Numbered from the stretch's first letter, positions 1-5,340 are shown. The stretch is DNA of 5,340 nucleotides from Spirochaetales bacterium (GCA_003233545.1 QILZ01000185.1:1-5340), one strand, 5' to 3'. Made by a program: numbers and translations. The notes: generated by a model from the sequence alone, not told the origin.

Positions 1-76
1 AGATAGAGCCTCGAATAACGTTGTCAAGAGAATGAATCTTCTCGAGTACCTTCATTTTTTCTTCCTGAATGTTCAT
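1..76 (-). CDS. 5' end of a small protein, possibly DUF6788-like (partial)
   Basis: This is an open minus-strand frame that runs off the left edge, giving about 25 residues from the ATG at 76-74. It reads MNIQEEKMKVLEKIHSLDNV followed by IRGSI. A GGAG ribosome binding site lies 6 nt before this ATG. An in-frame ATG at 112-110 would add 12 residues, but it lies at about the predicted transcription start and has no close ribosome binding site, so 76 is preferred. The charged helical start followed by an (I/R)RGS motif resembles the N-terminus of DUF6788 proteins, short proteins often found next to transposases. That match comes from memory of the family and rests on few residues. The frame, start and promoter are seen directly; the family is a guess. 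The gene diverges from the methyltransferase to its right. Confidence 0.5.
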   Translation of the reverse strand, partial: MNIQEEKMKVLEKIHSLDNVIRGSI

Positions 77-118
77 ACAATTCTCCACTAACTCTTTATG
101 TTTATCATACATAAAGAT

Positions 119-146
119 ATTTTATCAAAAAAAATATCCTTTGCAA
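119..146 (-). promoter_or_regulatory. Predicted sigma70-type promoter for the leftward partial gene
   Basis: On the minus strand a TTGCAA box (146-141, 4 of 6 matches to TTGACA) is followed after 16 nt by TAAAAT (124-119, 5 of 6 matches to TATAAT). Transcription would start near 112, giving a leader of about 36 nt that contains the GGAG site before the ATG at 76. The spacer includes an eight-T run. The surrounding 113-203 block is strongly AT-rich and contains no gene. Confidence 0.45.
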
Positions 147-213
147 GAATAAAATACAATTTTTTCAATTTTCTTTTATACTCACTTTTTAAGCATTAAC
201 AAATTTGCAAAGG
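138..213. repeat. 9-bp inverted repeat CCTTTGCAA / TTGCAAAGG
   Basis: The CCTTTGCAA arm at 138-146 is the exact reverse complement of TTGCAAAGG at 205-213, separated by 58 nt of AT-rich DNA. The core TTGCAA is itself palindromic, so the chance expectation is not very low. The left arm covers the -35 box of the leftward promoter. The right arm sits where the protein-like reading of the methyltransferase begins. It could be a regulator site, a trace of a rearrangement, or chance. Confidence 0.25.
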
Positions 214-301
214 TCTCGCCATTCCGGCTGGAATTCTACATTTTCGGTCAGTCGAATACGAAAAGCTGGAAAAGAAACACGGAAAAGCGAAAGCTGCGGG
301 A
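200..301 (+). other. Protein-like upstream extension of the methyltransferase frame with no start codon
   Basis: The frame of the methyltransferase stays open upstream of its first ATG (302) back to a TAA at 197-199. It translates to a sequence including LAIPAGILHFRSVEYEKLEK and then KHGKAKAAG. This looks like the N-terminal part of the same family: the end of a first membrane segment followed by a charged cytoplasmic stretch. The segment contains no ATG, GTG or TTG in frame, only ATT codons and one CTG (266-268), and no ribosome binding site suited to them. The frame continuity is seen directly. That it is homologous sequence left over from a longer gene is inferred from recalled family members. 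Confidence 0.5.
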
Positions 302-802
302 ATGAACAAACTTTATGGTTCGGTTTCGGCAGATTTAGAGACGTTGTTCCTGATTGGATTATGGGTTCTTCCTCAACCAAGATTTAAAATTCCGATATTC
401 TCCAATTGGTTCTTTAAGATCCCTGTTGTTCACTTACAGATTCCATATTTACATTTGATAGTATCTTTACCCTTTGTCTTAATCGGCGGCTGGCTTATCA
501 TAAGCGCTTACCGCCTGATGGGCAGGGAATTAAGTGCGGAACATAAGAAACCGGAAAAGGTTATAACAGAAGGTGTCTTTTCCATAATCAGGCATCCGCA
601 GAATCTGGGCGGAGCGGTATTACACATAGGTATGTGTATTGTCCTCTCTGCCTGGTATGCTTTGCTTTTTACTCCAGTTTTCCTGATATTCGACTACCTG
701 GTTGCAAAAAAAGAAGAAAGGGAATTGCTAAAGTTCTTTGATAAAGAATATTCAGAATACAGGAGAAAGGTTCCGATGTTTATTCCGGGATTTAGAAAAT
801 AG
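302..802 (+). CDS. Membrane methyltransferase, isoprenylcysteine carboxyl methyltransferase / NnrU-like, probably 5'-truncated
   Basis: This encodes a 166-residue integral membrane protein of the ICMT/PEMT-like fold, which uses S-adenosylmethionine to methylate a lipid-like or small hydrophobic substrate; the substrate cannot be told. A membrane segment lies at about residues 49-70. The hallmark G-V-F-S-I-I-R-H-P-Q stretch (91-100) corresponds to the family's G-x-Y-x-x-x-R-H-P motif. Two further hydrophobic segments span about 103-134. The C-terminal EER...KEYSEYRRKVPMFIP region (138-162) is the typical cofactor-site tail. A short hydrophobic piece ending in PQPRF (24-28) is also characteristic. 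The ATG at 302 is the first possible standard start, but GGGA directly abuts it, so it is a poor translation start, and family-like sequence continues upstream. The gene has therefore probably lost its first membrane segment and may be inactive. It stops 17 nt before the flavodoxin-like stump, which suggests they were once cotranscribed. Confidence 0.75.
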   Translation: MNKLYGSVSADLETLFLIGLWVLPQPRFKIPIFSNWFFKIPVVHLQIPYLHLIVSLPFVLIGGWLIISAYRLMGRELSAEHKKPEKVITEGVFSIIRHPQNLGGAVLHIGMCIVLSAWYALLFTPVFLIFDYLVAKKEERELLKFFDKEYSEYRRKVPMFIPGFRK

Positions 803-819
803 CCCGGTAAGGATGAATT

Positions 820-867
820 ATGAAAGGAATTATCTGTTATTATTCAGGCTGTGTACCTGAAGGCTGA
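820..867 (+). pseudogene. Stump of a flavodoxin-like (EFR1-type?) gene, 15 codons
   Basis: An ATG at 820 preceded by AAGGA with 6-nt spacing opens a frame reading MKGIICYYSG, then CVPEG and a TGA at 865-867. The first ten residues match the beta-strand and first residues of the FMN-binding loop that open flavodoxin and EFR1-type flavodoxin/ferredoxin proteins (usually continuing T/S-G-N-T). Here the loop breaks off after Ser-Gly and nothing downstream in any frame resumes the domain before the convergent sulfatase gene ends at 896. The good ribosome binding site plus a family-typical N-terminus argues for a gene cut off by deletion, with unrelated sequence joined near 849. A genuine 15-residue peptide or chance resemblance are alternatives; the family match is from memory. 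Confidence 0.45.
843..861. repeat. Small inverted repeat TTCAGG-N7-CCTGAA
   Basis: A 6-bp perfect stem with a 7-nt loop lies between the convergent genes and overlaps the point where the flavodoxin-like reading breaks off. No T-run follows directly on either strand, so it is not a convincing terminator by itself. Confidence 0.3.
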
Positions 868-897
868 TTTAAAAAAACTTTTACATATCTTAAGTTT
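868..897 (-). terminator. Weak candidate terminator of the sulfatase operon
   Basis: On the minus strand AAACTT (897-892), overlapping the sulfatase stop codon, can pair with AAGTTT (880-875) across an 11-nt loop, and the right arm runs into further Ts (seven Ts in total at 877-871). The stem is short and AT-rich, so it would be weak on its own. Its position just after the last gene of the operon and its T-run are the reasons for listing it. Confidence 0.35.
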
Positions 898-2269
898 ATT
901 CATACAATTCGCTGTCGGATACTCTTCTCTTTTCCGAATCGATTTTCACTTCCGAATCGTAAATAACCGGCTTTTTCTCACCGGTGAGCTCCATTCTACG
1001 GATTAGTCTCAATTTCATTACATCTGCAATTTTTCGATGCGATTCTATCCCGATAAGATTAACCAATTCATAAGGGTCGGCCTTAAGGTCGTATAGAAAC
1101 TCCTCCCTGTAATAAACGGCGGAAGCATCTTTCCACGGATCTTTATCCTCTGCCTTTACACTATACTTCCATCTGTGCGTTCTGACTGCCCTGCCTACCT
1201 GCGACTCACTTATCTGGACAAAAATATCATCCTGCCACTCAGCAGCTTCCTTTCTAAGCACGGGAAGAATCGAGGAGCCGGCCATACCTTCCGGTATATC
1301 GATTCCTGCAGCATCTAAAATTGTAGGTGTAAAATCTACTATACTTACCAGGTCGGACACACATCCTCCGCCGTTAAATCCCGGTCCCTGTGCAGCTGCA
1401 GGGATATGTATGGAACTTTCATGACATGAACGCTTATACTCCGAATTACGGGTCTTAAAATGATTCCCATGATCCGAAGTAAAAACAACTATTGTATCTT
1501 CAAGTATATTCAGACTTTTAAGAGCATCGAGTATTCTTCCGAGTGCTTCATCGAGCCGCTTTACCATCCCAAAATATCCCCCGATATCCTTGTACGCAGA
1601 CCCGCCAAGTGCACCGAGATCAGGAGGCATCCATTTACCCGTATATTCTTCACGATACCCTTCCGGAGCCGGAAAATAGTCAGCGGTATTCTGTGCATGA
1701 GGTTCTAAAAATGATAGAAACAGGAAAAACGGTTTTTTCTTATTCTTATCCATATACCTAACGGCCGCGTCGGTGTATGCATCTACCCTGTATCCCGGCA
1801 GTTTAACCAGGTTATTATCATTATCGAACAGAACCGCATTATAGGCATCGGACATGAACTCAGGGAGGTTCGATCCGAGCCAGTATCGATATCCGCCGCG
1901 TCTTTCTTCCGGTACCGGCTCCTGTCCTCCCTTAAAACCCGGATCGACTCCTCCTAAATGCCATTTACCGATATATCCTGTTTCGTAACCAGCTTCGTTA
2001 AAAAATCCGGCAAGTGTTGCAGTATTTTTCTTTAGATGCAGGCCGTTACGAAAAACACCTGTTTGTGTTGCAAATAAACCGGTCTGGAGGCTGGCCCGTG
2101 CGGGTGCACATACAGGCTGGCATGTAAATGCATTTTCGAAAAACGTTCCTTTTCGGGCGATACGGCTGAAATTCGGCATAAGGTTAAGCGGATTTCCTGA
2201 TAAGTTCGATGTGTCCCAGCGCTGCTGATCTGTAAAAAAAATTACAACATTCGGTTTATTTTTTTTCAC
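896..2269 (-). CDS. Cytoplasmic sulfatase, formylglycine (Cys) type
   Basis: This 457-residue enzyme of the alkaline-phosphatase-like sulfatase family would hydrolyse a sulfate ester. Asp14-Gln15 in the opening NVVIFFTDQQ strand is the metal-ligand position. The maturation motif is C54-A-P-A-R58 followed by ASLQTG, so Cys54 would be converted to formylglycine by an anSME or FGE enzyme not seen here. Further conserved elements are GKWHLG (101-106), EPH (189-191), TSDHG (264-268) and YKRSCHES (278-285), giving Lys102, His104, His191, Asp266, His267 and Lys279 as likely site residues. The C-terminal subdomain includes RWKYS and FLYDLKADPYE (about 366-401). There is no signal peptide, so it acts in the cytoplasm, presumably on a substrate imported by the upstream transporter. 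The GTG start at 2269 fits the family's N-terminus. It is the last gene of the operon. Some family members are phosphonate or phosphodiester hydrolases, so the exact substrate is open. Confidence 0.93.
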   Translation of the reverse strand: MKKNKPNVVIFFTDQQRWDTSNLSGNPLNLMPNFSRIARKGTFFENAFTCQPVCAPARASLQTGLFATQTGVFRNGLHLKKNTATLAGFFNEAGYETGYIGKWHLGGVDPGFKGGQEPVPEERRGGYRYWLGSNLPEFMSDAYNAVLFDNDNNLVKLPGYRVDAYTDAAVRYMDKNKKKPFFLFLSFLEPHAQNTADYFPAPEGYREEYTGKWMPPDLGALGGSAYKDIGGYFGMVKRLDEALGRILDALKSLNILEDTIVVFTSDHGNHFKTRNSEYKRSCHESSIHIPAAAQGPGFNGGGCVSDLVSIVDFTPTILDAAGIDIPEGMAGSSILPVLRKEAAEWQDDIFVQISESQVGRAVRTHRWKYSVKAEDKDPWKDASAVYYREEFLYDLKADPYELVNLIGIESHRKIADVMKLRLIRRMELTGEKKPVIYDSEVKIDSEKRRVSDSELYE

Positions 2270-2283
2270 CAGGATTTAGTACG

Positions 2284-2289
2284 CTCCTT
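2284..2289 (-). promoter_or_regulatory. Ribosome binding site AAGGAG, unusually far from the sulfatase GTG
   Basis: A strong AAGGAG directly follows the stop codon of the preceding gene, but 14 nt separate it from the GTG at 2269. In the same frame a CTG lies at 2272-2270 (11 nt spacing) and an ATC at 2275-2273 (8 nt), with a TAA just before them (2278-2276). GTG is the only standard choice near the expected N-terminus. The long spacing suggests reduced initiation or coupling to the upstream gene. Confidence 0.5.
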
Positions 2290-3033
2290 TTAATCCCTTG
2301 AACCTACAAATACTTCCGCCAAGTGAAACGGTTCTACGGTCTTTTGAGTATATTCTTCTATACTTAAGGCATATTTGTCTTTAAAAACCTGCAGCGATTT
2401 AACCCTCGACCCGTCATTTCTTAAAATATTTTTACCGCGGATCTTTCCGTGTATTAGATATTCCAGACCGAGAGGGTCGTGAATCTTAAGACAGTAATCC
2501 TCGCTTTTCCTATTGACAGAAACATTGTATATACCGGTTATCCCGCAGAACGGACAAAAATCAGCATACGGATGCAGTGGTTCTTCCGTGGTTACTTCAT
2601 AATGCACACTTGCAGGAATAAGAAAAAATTCTATATCTCTCCCCCACTTATTTAATCTTTGTATATGTTCTCCCTCTTTGTACAGGGAAGAAATGTAAAA
2701 TCTCGCATGTACCTGATGAGTGTGAGAACGACCGGGATTTTCAGGATCATCGTATTGCTGCAGATGATGTACACGTACATGAAAATCACTTCCTTCTCTG
2801 GGCTTATTGAGTAAATGATATAAATTATGATTTTGAATATCATTTACAAAGTCATCTTTTAAATCGAGCTCTTTTTCCAGTATTCCCATCAAAAAACGTA
2901 TGGCAAAGTTGTACCGCTCCCTTAAAGCAAGACTTTTATCTATAAAAAACCAGAGGTTCGGATAACGCGGCATCTCTAAAGGGAATATTTTCCCGGAAGG
3001 AAGATTTTTTAAAGCAAAATCATCTTTGTCCAT
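2290..3033 (-). CDS. Uncharacterised cytoplasmic protein of a sulfatase/sugar-transport operon
   Basis: I do not recognise this 247-residue protein. It has no signal peptide or membrane segment, so it is probably cytoplasmic. Visible features are a His-rich middle part (His85, His89, His90, then His104, His106 and His109 in GRSHTHQVHARFYISSL) and a single C160-P-F-C163-G knuckle preceded by HPYADF. The knuckle could bind zinc only together with other ligands, such as the nearby histidines. The rest is rich in aromatic and charged residues with a predicted mixed alpha/beta look. The start is secure: AAGGAG stands 5 nt before the ATG. It sits 15 nt after the MalG-type permease and 20 nt before the sulfatase on the same strand, so it is very likely cotranscribed and acts on the same substrate. 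A metal-dependent enzyme or a substrate-binding regulator are both possible; no function is assigned. Confidence 0.8.
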   Translation of the reverse strand: MDKDDFALKNLPSGKIFPLEMPRYPNLWFFIDKSLALRERYNFAIRFLMGILEKELDLKDDFVNDIQNHNLYHLLNKPREGSDFHVRVHHLQQYDDPENPGRSHTHQVHARFYISSLYKEGEHIQRLNKWGRDIEFFLIPASVHYEVTTEEPLHPYADFCPFCGITGIYNVSVNRKSEDYCLKIHDPLGLEYLIHGKIRGKNILRNDGSRVKSLQVFKDKYALSIEEYTQKTVEPFHLAEVFVGSRD

Positions 3034-3048
3034 ATTTTCTCCTTAAGT

Positions 3049-3897
3049 TTATGATTTAATTGCCCCCCCGGTAAGCCCCGTAACAAAATATTTCTGGAAA
3101 ATACCAAAAGTTACAACAACAGGTACAATAGATATAAAAGCCGCTGCCGCAATTAAACGCCATTCAACCTCACCCTGCTCTCCCACAAAACGGTATAGAG
3201 CTATCGTATATGGCCTTATAGCCTCACTTGTCGTTAAAATTAGCGGAGCAAAAAATGCATTCCAGGCAGCTCGAAATCCCAGTACGGCAACCGCTGCCAG
3301 CCCGGGAGCCGCCAGAGGAGCTATTATTTTGCTCATAGTCTGCCTCGAAGAACAACCGTCTATCATTGCTGATTCTTCCAGTTCGACAGGGATAGTATCG
3401 ATATAGCCTTTCATCAACCAGGAAGTAAACGGAGCAGTCCGAAAAGAAAACAGGAGAATCAGCCCGATATAGGTATCGTATAAATGGTAGAGAGAAAATA
3501 ACCGGAAAATAGGAATAATAACAGCCAGAGTCGGTAGAAGATTAATAAAGAGCATCGAAATAAGAAGTACATCACGGCCCGGAAATTTATATCTTGCAAA
3601 GCCATAACCTGCAAGGAAACTGATAACTGCTATAATTAATGCAGTCCCTAAAGCAATAATCGTACTGTTTAAGAAGGGCCGGAACCCAAAAACCTTCGAA
3701 CTTGAGAATATTTCAATTATATTATTAAAGGTAAAACTTTTCGGAATAAGCGTCGGAGGAAAGCTCATAGCTTCGGCAGGCGTTTTAAAGGTTGTTATAA
3801 AAATCCAATACAAAGGCAGTATAGTAATAATCGCATACAATATGAGGATACTGTAAACCAATATTCTTGATATATAGTTTGTTTTACTCTTACGCAT
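3049..3897 (-). CDS. Sugar ABC transporter permease, MalG type
   Basis: This 282-residue inner-membrane subunit of a carbohydrate ABC importer (CUT1 class) starts with MRKSKTNYISRILVY. A first membrane helix and the ILPLYWIFITTFKTPAEA stretch typical of MalG-type subunits come next, followed by four or five more helices. The EAA loop, which docks the ATPase, is seen at about residues 174-194 (EESAMIDG, then IIAPLAAPG). It ends in TGLTGGAIKS, the usual C-terminus of this family. The ATG at 3897 overlaps the previous permease by 8 nt (ATGCGTAA) and is preferred over the in-frame ATG at 3942, which would add 15 residues lying within the neighbouring gene. Translation is probably coupled to that gene because no strong ribosome binding site precedes it. 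A G7 run on the coding strand (3069-3063) falls in the last codons. Confidence 0.95.
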   Translation of the reverse strand: MRKSKTNYISRILVYSILILYAIITILPLYWIFITTFKTPAEAMSFPPTLIPKSFTFNNIIEIFSSSKVFGFRPFLNSTIIALGTALIIAVISFLAGYGFARYKFPGRDVLLISMLFINLLPTLAVIIPIFRLFSLYHLYDTYIGLILLFSFRTAPFTSWLMKGYIDTIPVELEESAMIDGCSSRQTMSKIIAPLAAPGLAAVAVLGFRAAWNAFFAPLILTTSEAIRPYTIALYRFVGEQGEVEWRLIAAAAFISIVPVVVTFGIFQKYFVTGLTGGAIKS

Positions 3898-4774
3898 ATC
3901 GTTCTTTTCCCGGTCTGAAAAACTTGATATATAAAATTGCAATTATTAAGCTGAATATCAGCAGCAGCAGAGAAATAGCCGATCCCATACCGATTTTGCC
4001 GAATTTAAACGCTGTGTAGTACATAAAAATGGAAAACGTTTCTGTTCGATGTAAGGGCCCTCCGGCAGTCATTGCGAAAATAGTATCAAAAACCTGAAAA
4101 GTAAGACCTGTATCCAGAATAAGGTTAAGGAGGATGAACTCTTTAACGAGAGGCAGAGTGATACGGGTAAGTATCTGCAGAGGATTTGCACCATCCACAA
4201 CAGCAGCATCGTAGAGTTCCATATTTATGCTCTGTAATCCTGCAGTTTCAAGTATAAGACTGTAAGGAACACCCCGCCAGATATTAGCTATAATAATAGA
4301 AGGCAAAGCCAATTTAGGATCCGCAGTCCACGACTGACTCGGTAAGTGTACCAGACTCATCAGGTAATTGAGAATTCCGGCCCTAGGTTCAAAAAGAAAG
4401 CTCCATGTGTATCCCACCATAATACCTGCTGTAATCCACGGAAGCATATAGAGATTTCTAAAAAAGTTTTTTCCTTTTACCCAGCCTAAGTTTAACAGTA
4501 ATGCAAGAGCAAGCCCCGCACCAACATGAAATAATACCGATCCTCCCACAAAAGCAAAGGTAACCCATACGACACTAATAAACGGAGGATCTTCCATGGC
4601 AAATATATCTTTAAAATTTCTGAAACCTACAAAAGTTTCCGAGCGTATATCTGCCAGACTGATCTCATGAAAACTCATCCAGATAACCTGTATAACAGGA
4701 TAAACAGAAAATAAAATTACACCGATCAACAATGGGGTTATGTATAAATATCCGCCTAAAGGTTTTCTTTTCAT
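3890..4774 (-). CDS. Sugar ABC transporter permease, MalF/UgpA type
   Basis: This 294-residue inner-membrane partner of the MalG-type permease would form the translocation channel with it. It opens with a short basic stretch and the YLYITPLLIGVILFSVYPVI helix (about 10-29), then has VGFRNFKDIF (49-58), typical of the family. Further helices lie at about 70-97, 110-127, 158-178, 212-232 and 262-285. The EAA loop is at 186-208 (ELYDAAVVDG, then ITLPL) and the conserved TAGGP is at 236-240. The start at 4774 has an AGG 7 nt upstream and fits the family's length. Eighty-four nucleotides containing a hairpin separate it from the binding-protein gene. The ATP-binding subunit is not in view; CUT1 transporters commonly share one encoded elsewhere. 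Confidence 0.95.
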   Translation of the reverse strand: MKRKPLGGYLYITPLLIGVILFSVYPVIQVIWMSFHEISLADIRSETFVGFRNFKDIFAMEDPPFISVVWVTFAFVGGSVLFHVGAGLALALLLNLGWVKGKNFFRNLYMLPWITAGIMVGYTWSFLFEPRAGILNYLMSLVHLPSQSWTADPKLALPSIIIANIWRGVPYSLILETAGLQSINMELYDAAVVDGANPLQILTRITLPLVKEFILLNLILDTGLTFQVFDTIFAMTAGGPLHRTETFSIFMYYTAFKFGKIGMGSAISLLLLIFSLIIAILYIKFFRPGKERYA

Positions 4775-4791
4775 TACTTTCCCTGTTTTAT

Positions 4792-4803
4792 TGTTTTAAA
4801 ACA
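4792..4803. repeat. Perfect 12-bp palindrome TGTTTTAAAACA
   Basis: This self-complementary site lies directly beyond the binding-protein/permease hairpin and 17 nt before the permease start codon. It supplies the only T-run after the hairpin on the minus strand. A binding site for a dimeric regulator is possible, but AT-rich palindromes of this length also arise by chance. Confidence 0.3.
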
Positions 4804-4804
4804 T

Positions 4805-4845
4805 TAAAGGTTCCGGATTTATCATGTTAGCATCCGGAACCTTTA
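4805..4845 (-). terminator. Intra-operon hairpin, leaky terminator or mRNA-stabilising stem
   Basis: TAAAGGTTCCGGAT (4805-4818) and ATCCGGAACCTTTA (4832-4845) form a perfect 14-bp stem with a 13-nt loop, in the gap between the binding-protein stop and the permease start. In the minus-strand transcript the stem is followed by AATGTTTT, an interrupted and short T-run, so termination should be partial. Such stems after binding-protein genes (as between malE and malF) keep the binding protein more abundant than the membrane subunits, by ending part of the transcripts or by protecting the upstream message from 3' decay. Confidence 0.8.
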
Positions 4846-4858
4846 TCTTACGATATGC

Positions 4859-5340
4859 CTACCACTTACGTTTTGCTAATATTTCATTAACCTTCACTGC
4901 TGCTTTATCAAGAGATGCCTTCGGAGTCATTTCCTCCGTGAGGGCTTTTTGAATAGCATCGACTATTTGCGCGGAAATCTGCATATACTCCGGAATCGGC
5001 GGTCTAAAGTGTGTAGCCGGTAATACTTCTTTAGCCACATCGAAATACGGAATAGATGCCAGATATTCACTTTCCAGCTTAAGCATCGATTTCCTTGTAG
5101 GAATATTGCCGTTAGCAATAACAAAGTCGGCCATATTGCGGGTGGCTACTACAGCCTTGAGAAAATCGAAGGCAAGTTTCGGGTGCTTGGAATCTCTAGT
5201 TATACCGGCGATCCAGCCTCCGGAACCTGTTGCAGGTTTTCCGCCTTTTGGAATAGGAAGAGGGGCCACTCCAATTTTCTCTTTGTACTGTTTCATTGTC
5301 AGGCCCTTTTTGCGGTAGTCTTTCCAGAATTCACCCACCT
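4859..5340 (-). CDS. Extracellular sugar-binding protein of an ABC importer, C-terminal part (partial)
   Basis: This is the C-terminal 160 residues or so of a family 1 extracellular solute-binding protein; the frame continues past the right edge, so the lipoprotein or export signal is not seen. Typical features are the GVAPLPIPKGGKPATGSGG stretch followed by WIAGITRDSKHPKLAFDFLK, the loop and helix that frame the sugar site in CUT1 binding proteins. Then come GNIPTRKSML and the closing helix rich in Lys and Ala that ends in AKRKW. An internal GTG at 5338 is not the real start because homologues are usually over 400 residues. It would capture the saccharide outside the membrane and deliver it to the two permeases encoded just downstream. 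The stop codon is TAG. Confidence 0.93.
   Translation of the reverse strand, partial: VGEFWKDYRKKGLTMKQYKEKIGVAPLPIPKGGKPATGSGGWIAGITRDSKHPKLAFDFLKAVVATRNMADFVIANGNIPTRKSMLKLESEYLASIPYFDVAKEVLPATHFRPPIPEYMQISAQIVDAIQKALTEEMTPKASLDKAAVKVNEILAKRKW

Noticed and set aside
177..182. TATACT as a -10 box for the methyltransferase
   Set aside because: No acceptable -35 element lies 15-19 nt upstream, and the block is AT-rich enough to give such hexamers by chance.
189..380. Minus-strand open frame of 63 codons opposite the methyltransferase start
   Set aside because: It has no ribosome binding site and its translation has no recognisable features. It lies opposite a plus-strand frame that reads as family-like protein.
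205..387. Plus-strand 60-codon frame from a TTG at 205
   Set aside because: It overlaps the methyltransferase in another frame, lacks a ribosome binding site, and its composition is not protein-like; the frame used at 200-802 is the one with family motifs.
1460..1761. Two plus-strand frames (82 and 72 codons) inside the sulfatase gene
   Set aside because: They lie opposite strongly conserved sulfatase sequence and have no start signals or recognisable content.
2652..2843. Minus-strand 63-codon frame inside the unknown gene
   Set aside because: It is an alternative frame of a gene with a secure start and continuous coding; its hydrophobic look follows from AT-rich codons.
3063..3069. Seven-base C run (G7 on the coding strand) near the end of the MalG-type gene as a phase-variable switch
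   Set aside because: It falls in the last few codons, where the expected TGGA(I/V)K ending is intact, so slippage would barely alter the protein.
5106..5318. Plus-strand 70-codon frame opposite the binding-protein gene
   Set aside because: It is antisense to clear solute-binding protein sequence and has no independent support.
1..5340. CRISPR array, tRNA, rRNA or riboswitch
   Set aside because: No regularly spaced repeats and no recognisable tRNA, rRNA or known riboswitch motif were seen; gene-free stretches are short.

Overview
The window carries bacterial DNA of moderately low GC content with very AT-rich spacers. It has two parts. Positions 896-5340 hold one compact minus-strand operon. 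Positions 1-895 hold a patchwork of partial or broken gene ends on both strands. The host cannot be fixed from the sequence. The family mix (a sugar importer without its own ATPase in view, a cytoplasmic sulfatase, and a flavodoxin-like remnant of an anaerobe type) would fit an anaerobic glycan-degrading bacterium such as a spirochaete or clostridial relative, but this is a low-confidence inference.

The operon reads from 5340 down to 896. It begins with the C-terminal part of an extracellular sugar-binding protein that continues outside the window. After an 84-nt gap containing a perfect 14-bp hairpin come two inner-membrane permeases of the MalF and MalG types, which overlap by 8 nt. A 247-residue cytoplasmic protein that I do not recognise follows 15 nt later, then a formylglycine-type sulfatase after a further 20 nt. 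The tight spacing and shared strand imply one transcript. The hairpin probably lowers expression of everything downstream of the binding protein. No ATP-binding subunit is visible, so the transporter probably uses an ATPase encoded elsewhere. The sulfatase has no signal peptide, so the simplest reading is that a sulfated saccharide or similar sulfate ester is imported intact and desulfated in the cytoplasm, with the unknown protein taking part in the same pathway.

The left 895 bases contain three pieces. The first is the start of a minus-strand gene with a recognisable promoter; it may be a DUF6788-like, transposon-associated protein. The second is a plus-strand membrane methyltransferase of the isoprenylcysteine carboxyl methyltransferase / NnrU type. 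Its protein-like reading frame continues about 100 bases upstream of the first ATG with no usable start codon, which suggests it has lost its 5' end. The third is a 15-codon plus-strand ORF with a good ribosome binding site. Its first ten residues match the start of flavodoxin-type proteins before running into a stop, which looks like the stump of a deleted gene. Together these suggest a site of past rearrangement beside the operon.
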